The notes under the pieces were generated by a model. It had not been told where the DNA came from. It saw nothing but the letters and a program-made list of their open reading frames with translations, and made no database searches. The translations under genes were made by a program, and so were the position numbers. Shown in pieces: positions 1-4,901 of a DNA stretch of 5,623 nt; position 1 is the stretch's first letter, and each line of letters starts with the position of its first letter. The stretch covers positions 1-5,623 of the forward strand of contig JAKDIE010000107.1 of NCBI GenBank assembly GCA_030450655.1, written 5' to 3'. Origin of the DNA: Ruaniaceae bacterium (GTDB lineage: Bacteria > Actinomycetota > Actinomycetes > Actinomycetales > Actinomycetaceae).

Positions 1-23
1 GGCACCGGGCGAGCCTGGATTGG

Positions 24-404
24 CTACAGTGCCAGTTCGAGATCGGTGTGCCTGAAATCTTCGCCAATGAAGAGGAGGGGCTCGCCCGCCACCTTTGCTG
101 CCGCATACGTGATGCAGTCCCCGTAGTTGAGGCGCGCGGGCGACCCCGATCCGCGGCCGAATTGTTCGTAAGCGCGCCGGGCCCACGAGAGGTGTTCCTG
201 GTCCATCGTGAGGATGCGAATACGCAACTCGTCGATGAAGATGTCGACAAGCTCAGGATCGGAACGTCCAATCACCATCGCCAACTCAAGAACCGATCCC
301 GCTGACATACGTAGCACGGGTGCCTGCTCGATCTGCTTCTTCACGGCGTCGGAACCAGGCTCGCTACGGAGAACGGCCACCGCCGCAGAAGTGTCGATGA
401 TCAT
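24..404 (-). CDS. vapC: VapC-type PIN-domain ribonuclease toxin
   Basis: Toxin of a type II toxin-antitoxin pair; the family consists of Mg2+/Mn2+-dependent endoribonucleases that cut tRNA, rRNA or mRNA in the cytoplasm when the antitoxin is lost. The 126-residue product has the usual PIN-domain length and acidic residues: Asp4 in the opening MIIDTSA, Glu40 in SVLELA, Asp96 in LNYGDC and Asp116 in FIGEDFRHTDL. The LNYGDC...PLLFIGEDF...TDL ending is typical of the mycobacterial VapC subgroup. All four catalytic acids are present, so the toxin looks active. Its ATG overlaps the vapB stop (ATGA, 401-404), implying translational coupling and one transcript. The RNA target cannot be read from the sequence. 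The family assignment is firm. Confidence 0.93.
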   Translation of the reverse strand: MIIDTSAAVAVLRSEPGSDAVKKQIEQAPVLRMSAGSVLELAMVIGRSDPELVDIFIDELRIRILTMDQEHLSWARRAYEQFGRGSGSPARLNYGDCITYAAAKVAGEPLLFIGEDFRHTDLELAL

Positions 405-643
405 CGGGGCAGGCCGCTCTCGTCGTAGAGGTCATCGTCGCTCAGCCACTGGTCTTTTGTCTCGGCAGCCCGTGCCTGGAGGCGATTGAGAGCCGCAGAA
501 CGGCCGTCGCGCCCGAGTTCTTCGCGTCCAAGAGCCTCCTCGAGGGCGCTTCGAACAGCTTTGGTTGCGCTCGTTCCCCGGATTTGTGCGAGCTGATGCG
601 CAAGCTCATGCACGCGCGGATCCTTGATGTTCATCGTTGTCAC
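401..643 (-). CDS. vapB: VapB-type antitoxin (Rv0623-like family)
   Basis: Antitoxin partner of the adjacent vapC; by family knowledge it binds and blocks the toxin and, as a dimer, represses its own operon. The 80-residue product opens with NIKDPRVHELAHQLAQIRGTSATKAVRSALEEAL (residues 5-38), the short strand plus two helices of the Rv0623/PSK-type DNA-binding domain. An Arg- and Glu-rich linker follows, and then a C-terminal toxin-binding tail ending SDDDLYDESGLPR. Two starts are possible: GTG at 643 or ATG at 634. I chose GTG because a TAGACT -10 box (650-655) ends six bases before it, which would put the RNA 5' end at the codon itself, and neither start has a convincing Shine-Dalgarno. The stop overlaps the vapC start by four bases. 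Confidence 0.88.
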   Translation of the reverse strand: MTTMNIKDPRVHELAHQLAQIRGTSATKAVRSALEEALGREELGRDGRSAALNRLQARAAETKDQWLSDDDLYDESGLPR

Positions 644-649
644 GCCAGC

Positions 650-686
650 AGTCTACCGTAGGGTAGAACCAGCGTTTCGAGGTAGA
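650..686 (-). promoter_or_regulatory. vapBC leaderless promoter with overlapping inverted-repeat operator
   Basis: On the minus strand a TAGACT -10 (650-655) sits six bases before the GTG of vapB. No good -35 is visible. The inverted repeat TCTACC-N4-GGTAGA (652-667) overlaps the -10, and a further TCTACC (minus strand, 681-686) repeats the half-site 19 bases upstream. VapB/VapBC complexes commonly autorepress through such repeats. Promoter and operator roles are inferred from position; the repeat is directly seen. Confidence 0.5.
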
Positions 687-846
687 AAGCTGCCAAATGG
701 CATCCTGGGATGCTCTCGATGTGTGCCTCATTAAACGTGCCTCCTGCCAGTATGTGACGACGATCTACGCATCGTAGAAGAAGTTCAGGCTGGCCTGCAG
801 GAACCCTGTGGATAGGTCGAGGTGGGTGAGGATCCTTGTTCCTGGA

Positions 847-909
847 TTCTGCGACTGCGCGCAGAATGACGAGGATTGGGGTCCTGCGACTGCGCGCAGA
901 ATGACGAGG
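847..909. repeat. Two-copy 26-base hairpin-forming direct repeat
   Basis: A 26-base segment occurs identically at 849-874 and 884-909 (period 35). Its core can fold: in copy 1 TTCTGCG (847-853) pairs with CGCAGAA (860-866) around a 6-base loop; copy 2 keeps a 5-bp stem (884-888 with 895-899). The pair begins 13 bases beyond the stop codon of the aldo/keto reductase gene, so it may act as a terminator or 3'-end stabiliser. The form resembles dispersed REP-like intergenic repeats. The rest of the gene-free stretch 687-921 shows nothing recognisable. Confidence 0.75.
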
Positions 910-921
910 GGGAGGCGTCCG

Positions 922-1857
922 TTACGGGACGATGTGGCCCGCGAGGCGGAACAGTTCGTACCATTCCGCCCGGGTGAGCGGAATCTCGGAGCCCGCAGCG
1001 GAATCGCGCACCCGCTGCGGGGTGGTGGTCCCAAGGACCACCTGGATGTTCGCCGGGTGCCGGGTGATCCAGCCGACGGCGATCGCCGTGTCCGTCACGC
1101 TGTATCGTGCGGCGATGCGCTGGATTGCTTCGTTGAGCTCCGCGAAGTCCGGGTCACCGAGGAAGGCGCCGTCGAAGAAGCCCTTCTGGAACGGCGACCA
1201 CGCCTGGAGAGTGGTACCCGTGAGGCGGGCGTAGTCGAGGAGGCCGCCGCCGTCACGCACCACCGACTGCTCGGAGGAGAGCATATTCATCGCCACGCCC
1301 TCGGCGATGATGGGGCAGTGCGTCATTGAGAGTTGCACCTGGTTGAAGAGGAGTGGCTGCGTCACGGACTGGCGAAGCAACTCCATCTGGCGCGGGGTCT
1401 GGTTCGAGACGCCGAACGCCCGCACCTTGCCGGAGGATTCGAGGTGATCGAAGGCGCGCGCCACCTCCTCCGGCTCCATGAGGGTATCCGGGCGGTGGAG
1501 GAGGAACACGTCGATGTAATCGGTGTTGAGGGCGCGCAGCGACTTCTCGGCCTCACCCACCAACTCCTCGTACGAGAAATCGAAGTGCGGATTCTCGCCG
1601 GTGACGATGCCGGCCTTGGTCTGGATGACGATCTCGGCGCGCTCGGCTGGCGAGAGCGGCACGGCCTCGGCGAAACGCCGCTCACACAGGTGATCGCGGC
1701 CATAGATGTTGGCGTGATCGATGACGTTGATGCCCGATTTGCGCGCGGCTCGGTAGAGATCGCGGATCTCGGAATCGGACGAATCTGCGATCCGCATTAG
1801 CCCGAGGATGATGTTGGAGGCGGGCGCCTTGAGTCCTGCGAATTCCTGGTACTTCAT
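922..1857 (-). CDS. Aldo/keto reductase, YdhF-like
   Basis: Cytoplasmic NAD(P)H-dependent oxidoreductase with a (beta/alpha)8 barrel, reducing aldehydes or ketones; the substrate cannot be told from sequence. The 311-residue product matches the family's usual length. The catalytic tetrad is intact: Asp47 and Tyr52 in VIDHANIYG, Lys81 in IQTKAGI and His121 in FLLHRPD. Other family marks are FGVSNQTP (148-155), FNQVQLS (171-177), LQAWSPF (217-223) and the cofactor-binding GTTTPQRVRDS (276-286). The DHANIYG and LLHRPDTLMEPEEVA...F.HL..SGKVR.FGVSN segments are close to E. coli YdhF as I recall it. The start is the ATG at 1857, preceded by GGAGGA (1861-1866) four bases away; reading further upstream adds 30 residues of low-quality sequence. 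It is followed by the tandem hairpin repeats. It seems to be a monocistronic gene, with a hairpin separating it from the marR-like gene upstream. Confidence 0.93.
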   Translation of the reverse strand: MKYQEFAGLKAPASNIILGLMRIADSSDSEIRDLYRAARKSGINVIDHANIYGRDHLCERRFAEAVPLSPAERAEIVIQTKAGIVTGENPHFDFSYEELVGEAEKSLRALNTDYIDVFLLHRPDTLMEPEEVARAFDHLESSGKVRAFGVSNQTPRQMELLRQSVTQPLLFNQVQLSMTHCPIIAEGVAMNMLSSEQSVVRDGGGLLDYARLTGTTLQAWSPFQKGFFDGAFLGDPDFAELNEAIQRIAARYSVTDTAIAVGWITRHPANIQVVLGTTTPQRVRDSAAGSEIPLTRAEWYELFRLAGHIVP

Positions 1858-1923
1858 CGTTCCTCCGTTGTTGGGATGGCTCAAGCCTATGCCGTTGGGG
1901 CGGTGCGCGGGCCGTGGGCATGA

Positions 1924-1970
1924 CTGAGGCGAGCGACCACTTCGCATGGGAAGCGCATCGCTCGCCTCAG
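1924..1970 (-). terminator. Strong hairpin downstream of the marR-like gene, probable terminator
   Basis: Perfect 13-base arms CTGAGGCGAGCGA (1924-1936) and TCGCTCGCCTCAG (1958-1970) enclose a 21-base loop that can add a 4-bp inner stem (1940-1943 with 1950-1953). It begins ten bases past the marR-like stop codon (1980-1982) and lies before the aldo/keto reductase start. There is no T-tract on either strand, so this would be a hairpin-only terminator of the sort often proposed for high-GC actinobacteria. The stem is certain; termination is inferred from position. Confidence 0.55.
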
Positions 1971-1979
1971 GTGCTGGGT

Positions 1980-2618
1980 TCAGCCGAGATCGTGGCCGCG
2001 GTGCCAGCGCCTGTGGTGGTGACGTCCACGCCCGTGGCCGTGATCGGCGTCGTTCTCACAGCCGGGACCATGCGGATGGCCGCGATGGCCGCGCCCGCCC
2101 CCGCGGGGGTGCCCGCACTCGTTGTCCTCCCAGCGTTGGTGGCGTTCCTCGCGCCGCTCGGCGATTTGTGCTTCAAGGGGCTCGATGATGCGGTCGAGGT
2201 AGTCGGCGAACTGTCCCGCCTCCTCGTCCGTAAGTGGGTCGAGGAGAGAGCTGCGCCGATTCATCCGCTCGCCAATCTCGCGAGCGGCTTCGTGGCCCGG
2301 CTCGGTAAGGCTCACGAGAACGACTCGCCGATCCTCATCGGACTGTGAACGTTCGATCAAGCCCTTCTGTTCGAGTTTTGCGAGGAGTTCGGCGAGCGCC
2401 TGGCGGGAGAGGCCGAGGAGGAAGGTGAGTTCGCGCTGCGAGATCTCGGGATTCCTCGCCAGCAGGGCGAGTACGCGCCCCTGCCCGCCGCGACCATCGC
2501 GCCAGCCACCGTGATCGGGGCCGCCGCGGCGTTGCATGCGCATTCCAAGGCGCGTGAGGTGAAAGAGGCGCTCTTCTGCGAGAGAGCGGGGATCGCTAGT
2601 GATATCTGGGGTAGTCAT
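1980..2618 (-). CDS. MarR-family transcriptional regulator with His/Cys-rich C-terminal tail
   Basis: Dimeric winged-helix DNA-binding regulator, usually a repressor released by a small ligand. The 212-residue product has a helical N-terminus, then the winged helix at about 44-115: QGRVLALLARNPEISQRELT, recognition helix region GLSRQALAELLAKLEQKGLIER and wing DEDRRVVLVSLTEPG. A dimerisation helix region follows (about 118-158). MarR proteins usually stop near 140-170 residues. Here a tail at 160-212 holds 12 histidines plus Cys168 and Cys187 among Gly and Arg, a possible metal-binding or nucleic-acid-contacting extension. The start is the ATG at 2618 with AAGGAG (2625-2630) six bases upstream. 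Two identical palindromic boxes lie in the upstream region, which suggests autoregulation. No metal transporter or efflux gene is adjacent, so the regulon and effector are unknown. The MarR assignment is firm; the tail's role is a guess. Confidence 0.9.
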   Translation of the reverse strand: MTTPDITSDPRSLAEERLFHLTRLGMRMQRRGGPDHGGWRDGRGGQGRVLALLARNPEISQRELTFLLGLSRQALAELLAKLEQKGLIERSQSDEDRRVVLVSLTEPGHEAAREIGERMNRRSSLLDPLTDEEAGQFADYLDRIIEPLEAQIAERREERHQRWEDNECGHPRGGGRGHRGHPHGPGCENDADHGHGRGRHHHRRWHRGHDLG

Positions 2619-2652
2619 GTGTGACTCCTTCTGTTCTGTCTTCGGTCAAGAT

Positions 2653-2668
2653 TGTCAAGTACCTGACA
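2653..2668. promoter_or_regulatory. Probable MarR operator, box 1
   Basis: TGTCAAGTACCTGACA is a 16-base near-palindrome (14 of 16 positions symmetric, GTAC centre). It lies directly after the -10 of the marR-like promoter on the minus strand, around the expected transcription start, and overlaps an extended -10 (TGACATAAT, 2664-2672) on the plus strand. Length and symmetry suit a winged-helix dimer. An identical copy lies 42 bp away. Binding by the neighbouring regulator is inferred. Confidence 0.62.
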
Positions 2669-2672
2669 TAAT
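2664..2672 (+). promoter_or_regulatory. Possible plus-strand extended -10 toward the hydrolase
   Basis: TGACATAAT fits the extended -10 pattern TGN plus CATAAT (5 of 6 to TATAAT). No good -35 is seen 16-18 bases upstream. Transcription would start near 2679 and give a leader of about 230 bases containing the long hairpin at 2764-2806. Box 1 overlaps it, so the MarR-like protein could control the hydrolase. Weak evidence; a nearer promoter at 2869 is an alternative. Confidence 0.3.
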
Positions 2673-2700
2673 CATGCGACTCGTGGCGCCGCTTTGTCAA
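2671..2700 (-). promoter_or_regulatory. Candidate promoter of the marR-like gene
   Basis: On the minus strand a perfect -35 TTGACA (2695-2700) is followed after 18 bases by CATGAT (2671-2676, 4 of 6 matches to TATAAT). The -35 is embedded in operator box 2, and box 1 covers the likely start of transcription near 2664. A bound regulator at either box would block polymerase, the standard layout for an autorepressed gene. Confidence 0.45.
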
Positions 2701-2710
2701 GTACCTGACA
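2695..2710. promoter_or_regulatory. Probable MarR operator, box 2
   Basis: Second exact copy of TGTCAAGTACCTGACA, with centre-to-centre distance 42 bp from box 1, close to four helical turns, so two dimers would sit on the same face of the DNA. The flanking bases extend the symmetry to TTGTCA...TGACAA (2694-2711). It contains the -35 of the marR-like promoter. Confidence 0.62.
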
Positions 2711-2763
2711 AAAACTGTGTGGCCGCACGTCCTTCGGCCTGCGGATGGGCCGCCTCGGAAGTT

Positions 2764-2806
2764 GAGCTGTTTGATGCGATAGAACGCCTATCGCATCAAG
2801 CAGCTC
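2764..2806 (+). repeat. Long inverted repeat, 19-bp stem with 5-base loop
   Basis: GAGCTGTTTGATGCGATAG (2764-2782) and CTATCGCATCAAGCAGCTC (2788-2806) are complementary at 18 of 19 positions around AACGC. The single deviation (T2770 opposite G2800) is a G-U pair if the plus strand is transcribed but an A-C mismatch in minus-strand RNA, which hints at a plus-strand RNA structure. It lies between divergent genes, about 105 bases before the hydrolase start. No T-tract follows. It could be a leader structure, an attenuator, an operator or a remnant of a palindromic element. The rest of 2711-2868 shows only a weaker imperfect hairpin at 2723-2744. Confidence 0.75.
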
Positions 2807-2868
2807 TGGTTTGGGGGAGCGCGGGTAGCATCGCGGGCGAACTCGCCCTCTGGCGCGCGCCGCCGTTC

Positions 2869-2874
2869 TAGACT
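2869..2874 (+). promoter_or_regulatory. Possible -10 box of the hydrolase gene
   Basis: TAGACT, the same hexamer as the vapB -10, lies 36 bases before the hydrolase start codon and would give a short leader containing the AAGGAGG ribosome site. No -35 is recognisable at the right distance, so this is only a candidate. Confidence 0.3.
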
Positions 2875-2910
2875 CGTGAGGGAGAGCACTTCAGACTGAA
2901 GGAGGCGGCG

Positions 2911-3843
2911 ATGGCGCTGCGAGAGATCCGATTCCCATCCGCGAACGGGCGCGACCAGATCCATGCCTGGATCTACGCCCCAGCGAGTGAGCCCAAGGGG
3001 ATCGTTCAGGTGATCCACGGCCTCGGCGAGCACTCGCGCCGCTACCTGCACATGATCTCCGCGCTACTGGACGCCGGTTATGTGGTGGCGGCCGATGACC
3101 ACGCGGGCCACGGCGCAACGGCCGTGGAATCGGGCGTGTGGATGGACACCGGCGATCACGGCGCCCGCGTCGTCGTCCAGGATGAGAAGACCCTGCACGA
3201 TCTCGCCGTGGAGGCGCACCCGGGGCTGCCGTACTTCGTGTTCGGGCACAGTTGGGGTTCCATGATCGCCCGCGCCTATGCCACCGCGCATGGCGAGGAC
3301 CTCGCCGGTCTCGCGCTCTGCGGTGTTGCGGCGCAGATGGAGGGCCTCGACACGAACATGGACCGCGCGGCGCTCGCCGCCGCCCTCGCCGCGGGCCGAG
3401 GCACCGAGCCTGCGGGCGAGTTTATGGGCGCGATGTTCGCGGGCATGATCGAGCGGTACCCAGATGCTGTGAACGGCAACGAGTGGATCGCGCGCGATCC
3501 CGCCGTGGTCCGCGATCATGCGTCGGATCCGCTGAACGCGCTCGCGAATCCGATGTCCGTGCGCTTCGTGAGCGATTTCGCCGAGATGTACGACGCCGTC
3601 AACGAGGGTTGGGCACAGGGCGTGGACCCCGCGCTTCCCGTACTGATCGTGGCCGGCGATCAGGATCCCGTTGCCAACTACGGCGAGGGTGCTTACCAGG
3701 TGGCCAATGCGTTGTGGAAGAACGGGAGCCGGGACGTGCGCACGGTGGTGTACCCGGGCGTGCGGCACGAGATCCACAACGAGCCGCCCACCCGCGTCGC
3801 CGTCGAACAGGAACTCATCGACTTCCTGGAGGCGCACAGCTGA
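2911..3843 (+). CDS. Alpha/beta hydrolase, S33 / monoacylglycerol lipase-like
   Basis: Serine hydrolase of the alpha/beta fold, most like the lysophospholipase / monoacylglycerol lipase group (Hydrolase_4, serine aminopeptidase S33). It probably hydrolyses an ester of a lipid or small molecule in the cytoplasm, since no signal peptide is present. The 310-residue product shows the HGLGEHSRRY oxyanion-hole motif (36-45), a DDHAGHG strand end (62-68), the nucleophile elbow GHSWGS with Ser114, the acid in AGDQDPV (Asp252) and His286 in GVRHEIHNE. The full triad is therefore present. Residues of about 140-230 form the variable cap that sets substrate choice. The start is firm: AAGGAGG (2899-2905) ends five bases before ATG 2911. 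The gene is divergent from the marR-like gene and converges on the small membrane-protein gene 24 bases past its stop, with no terminator hairpin visible between them. The exact substrate is unknown. Confidence 0.92.
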   Translation: MALREIRFPSANGRDQIHAWIYAPASEPKGIVQVIHGLGEHSRRYLHMISALLDAGYVVAADDHAGHGATAVESGVWMDTGDHGARVVVQDEKTLHDLAVEAHPGLPYFVFGHSWGSMIARAYATAHGEDLAGLALCGVAAQMEGLDTNMDRAALAAALAAGRGTEPAGEFMGAMFAGMIERYPDAVNGNEWIARDPAVVRDHASDPLNALANPMSVRFVSDFAEMYDAVNEGWAQGVDPALPVLIVAGDQDPVANYGEGAYQVANALWKNGSRDVRTVVYPGVRHEIHNEPPTRVAVEQELIDFLEAHS

Positions 3844-3867
3844 ATAGCCGATGCTGCGACGACGCTG

Positions 3868-4062
3868 CTACCCGGTGGTCCAGAGTGAGCCGTCGATTTC
3901 ATAGCTAGCTACGGCGGTGCCCGAGTCCTGGCCCGCGTTCTGCATGTTCACCTGGTAATTCCATGCGAAGAAGCCCACGAGCCCTGCGATCACGAGGATC
4001 ATGATGATGATTGCGCGCCGGATGCCGCCGGGGCGGACAGGTCCGTTGTTGCCACTGGGCAT
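3868..4062 (-). CDS. Small single-span membrane protein, hypothetical
   Basis: I do not recognise a family. The 64-residue product has a short basic Gly/Pro-rich start (Arg10, Arg15, Arg16), one hydrophobic span at about 17-35 (AIIIMILVIAGLVGFFAW) and a polar C-terminal half ending YEIDGSLWTTG. By the positive-inside rule the N-terminus should be cytoplasmic and the tail outside. I chose ATG 4062, which begins right before a clear membrane-protein pattern; a GGGAG (4074-4078) lies 11 bases upstream, a rather long spacing. The open frame continues upstream to 4230, but that part is Arg-rich and overlaps the PepSY gene antisense-free in another frame, so it is probably not translated. It lies 71 bases after the lipoprotein gene on the same strand, so the two may be co-transcribed. 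Confidence 0.6.
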   Translation of the reverse strand: MPSGNNGPVRPGGIRRAIIIMILVIAGLVGFFAWNYQVNMQNAGQDSGTAVASYEIDGSLWTTG

Positions 4063-4133
4063 AAAGCGACGAGCTCCCTCGTTGAGGCGGCGTGGGTGGT
4101 GCTCCCAGATTAGCCCGACGACGGCGAGGCGGG

Positions 4134-4736
4134 TTAGTCGTCCTGCTCCACCTTCACGATTGCGCCGGTTTCTGCGTCGATGTAAATCTCCCAGTTGACG
4201 CCGGCCTCGTCCGTGAGCTCCGCTTCCCACACAACGATTCCTTGCTCGGTGTCAAGGTCAAGATCCCAGAGTTCGCCCGGCACCTCGCCGAGGGCGATCT
4301 CGATGGCTTCGCGCGCCGTGATGGTGGGCGCTGAGGTCTGCTCGGGGGAGAGGCTTTCGCTTTCCTCGCGCAGTACCTCACCCGAAGCAATGTCAATGGA
4401 GAGCTCTATGCCCGTGCCGTCCTCGGTGAGGATGACGACTTCCCATTGGTTCCGCTCATGATCGATTTCGACCACGGCGCCCGGGGTGTGTGCCAGGGCC
4501 ACCTCGACCGCGCCCAGCGCGAGCAGAGGCAACTCAGGTGCTGCGGCGTCCTGCGTGGGTTCGATGGCGTCATCCGTGGGTGGCTCGGTAGGTTGCTGCG
4601 TCTCATCCGCGGTGGGAGTGGGTACGAGTGTTGGCGGTGGCGTGGGAGTCTCATCGCTAGTGCCGCCGCCACAGCCGGCCATGAGTAGCGCGGCGCCAAA
4701 TCCGAGGGCGAGAATCCGTGTGTTGAGCTTCGTCAT
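4134..4736 (-). CDS. Secreted lipoprotein with two PepSY-like domains
   Basis: Probable membrane-anchored lipoprotein; PepSY domains are found in extracytoplasmic proteins and propeptides and are thought to modulate proteases or bind other partners, without a defined reaction. The 200-residue product begins MTKLNTRILALGFGAALL and has lipobox LMAGC with Cys22 as the lipidation site. A Thr/Pro/Glu-rich spacer follows (about 26-62). PepSY-like unit 1 is at about 70-125 (ALGAVEVALAHTPGAVVEIDHE...WEVVI...GIELSIDIASGEVL). Unit 2 is at about 138-200 (ITAREAIEIALGEVPGELWDLDLD...VVWEAELT...WEIYIDAETGAIVKVEQDD), the better match. The protein is strongly acidic. The start is ATG 4736 with GGAGG (4742-4746) five bases upstream; an in-frame ATG at 4763 would place extra polar residues before the signal peptide. 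It is divergent from rpiB, and the small membrane-protein gene follows it. Confidence 0.87.
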   Translation of the reverse strand: MTKLNTRILALGFGAALLMAGCGGGTSDETPTPPPTLVPTPTADETQQPTEPPTDDAIEPTQDAAAPELPLLALGAVEVALAHTPGAVVEIDHERNQWEVVILTEDGTGIELSIDIASGEVLREESESLSPEQTSAPTITAREAIEIALGEVPGELWDLDLDTEQGIVVWEAELTDEAGVNWEIYIDAETGAIVKVEQDD

Positions 4737-4790
4737 GCGGGCCTCCATCGTCTCGTGTGGCATGCATCAGTGTGAGCACGCCACTCTTCG

Positions 4791-4819
4791 AGGCTACGGA
4801 CCCTTACACCTGTAAGCAA
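4791..4819 (-). promoter_or_regulatory. Candidate promoter of the PepSY gene with a palindrome in its spacer
   Basis: Minus strand TTGCTT (4814-4819), 17 bases, then TAGCCT (4791-4796) gives a modest promoter about 50 bases before the lipoprotein start. The perfect inverted repeat CTTACA-CC-TGTAAG (4803-4816) lies between the boxes and touches the -35, where a bound regulator would interfere. The repeat is seen directly; the promoter is weakly supported. Confidence 0.38.
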
Positions 4820-4834
4820 TGGGGGAAGGGGTCT

Positions 4835-4872
4835 ATGAGAGGACTCTCATCGTGGCGCCATGGTGAGATAAT
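4835..4872 (+). promoter_or_regulatory. Candidate rpiB promoter with upstream palindrome
   Basis: An extended -10 TGAGATAAT (4864-4872; GATAAT is 5 of 6 to TATAAT) precedes rpiB, with a start of transcription expected near 4879. The -35 region has no consensus. Instead the perfect inverted repeat ATGAGAG-GA-CTCTCAT (4835-4850) occupies it, which would suit an activator or repressor site. The -10 is fairly convincing; the regulator is unknown. Confidence 0.5.
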
Positions 4873-4901
4873 GGGCAGACCGACTCACTGGAGGTTCTGT
4901 C

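Noticed and set aside
847..909. CRISPR array
   Set aside because: Only two repeat copies with a spacer of about 9 bases; the copies fold into hairpins and no cas gene is present.
1333..1800. 155-codon plus-strand frame opposite the aldo/keto reductase
   Set aside because: Shadow of a gene with an intact catalytic tetrad; no start signal.
1858..1947. 30-residue N-terminal extension of the aldo/keto reductase
   Set aside because: The ATG at 1857 has a well-placed GGAGGA, and family members begin near this point; the extension also runs through the terminator-like hairpin.
1914..2348. 144-codon plus-strand frame opposite the marR-like gene
   Set aside because: Ala/Val-rich shadow of the MarR-coding strand; no ribosome site, and the MarR product on the other strand has clear family motifs.
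2723..2744. Imperfect hairpin (CCGCA / TGCGG) downstream of box 2
   Set aside because: Needs a bulge and a mismatch, is short, and such stems are expected by chance in GC-rich DNA.
3064..3837. 257-codon minus-strand frame opposite the hydrolase
   Set aside because: Antisense shadow produced by GC-rich codon use; the plus-strand product has a full catalytic triad.
3252..3908. 218-codon plus-strand frame inside and past the hydrolase
   Set aside because: Extremely Arg/Gly/Ala-rich, typical of an off-frame reading of GC-rich coding DNA; it overlaps a well-supported gene.
4063..4230. 56-residue upstream extension of the small membrane protein
   Set aside because: Arg-rich, and it overlaps the lipoprotein gene's 3' end in another frame; the membrane-protein pattern begins at ATG 4062.
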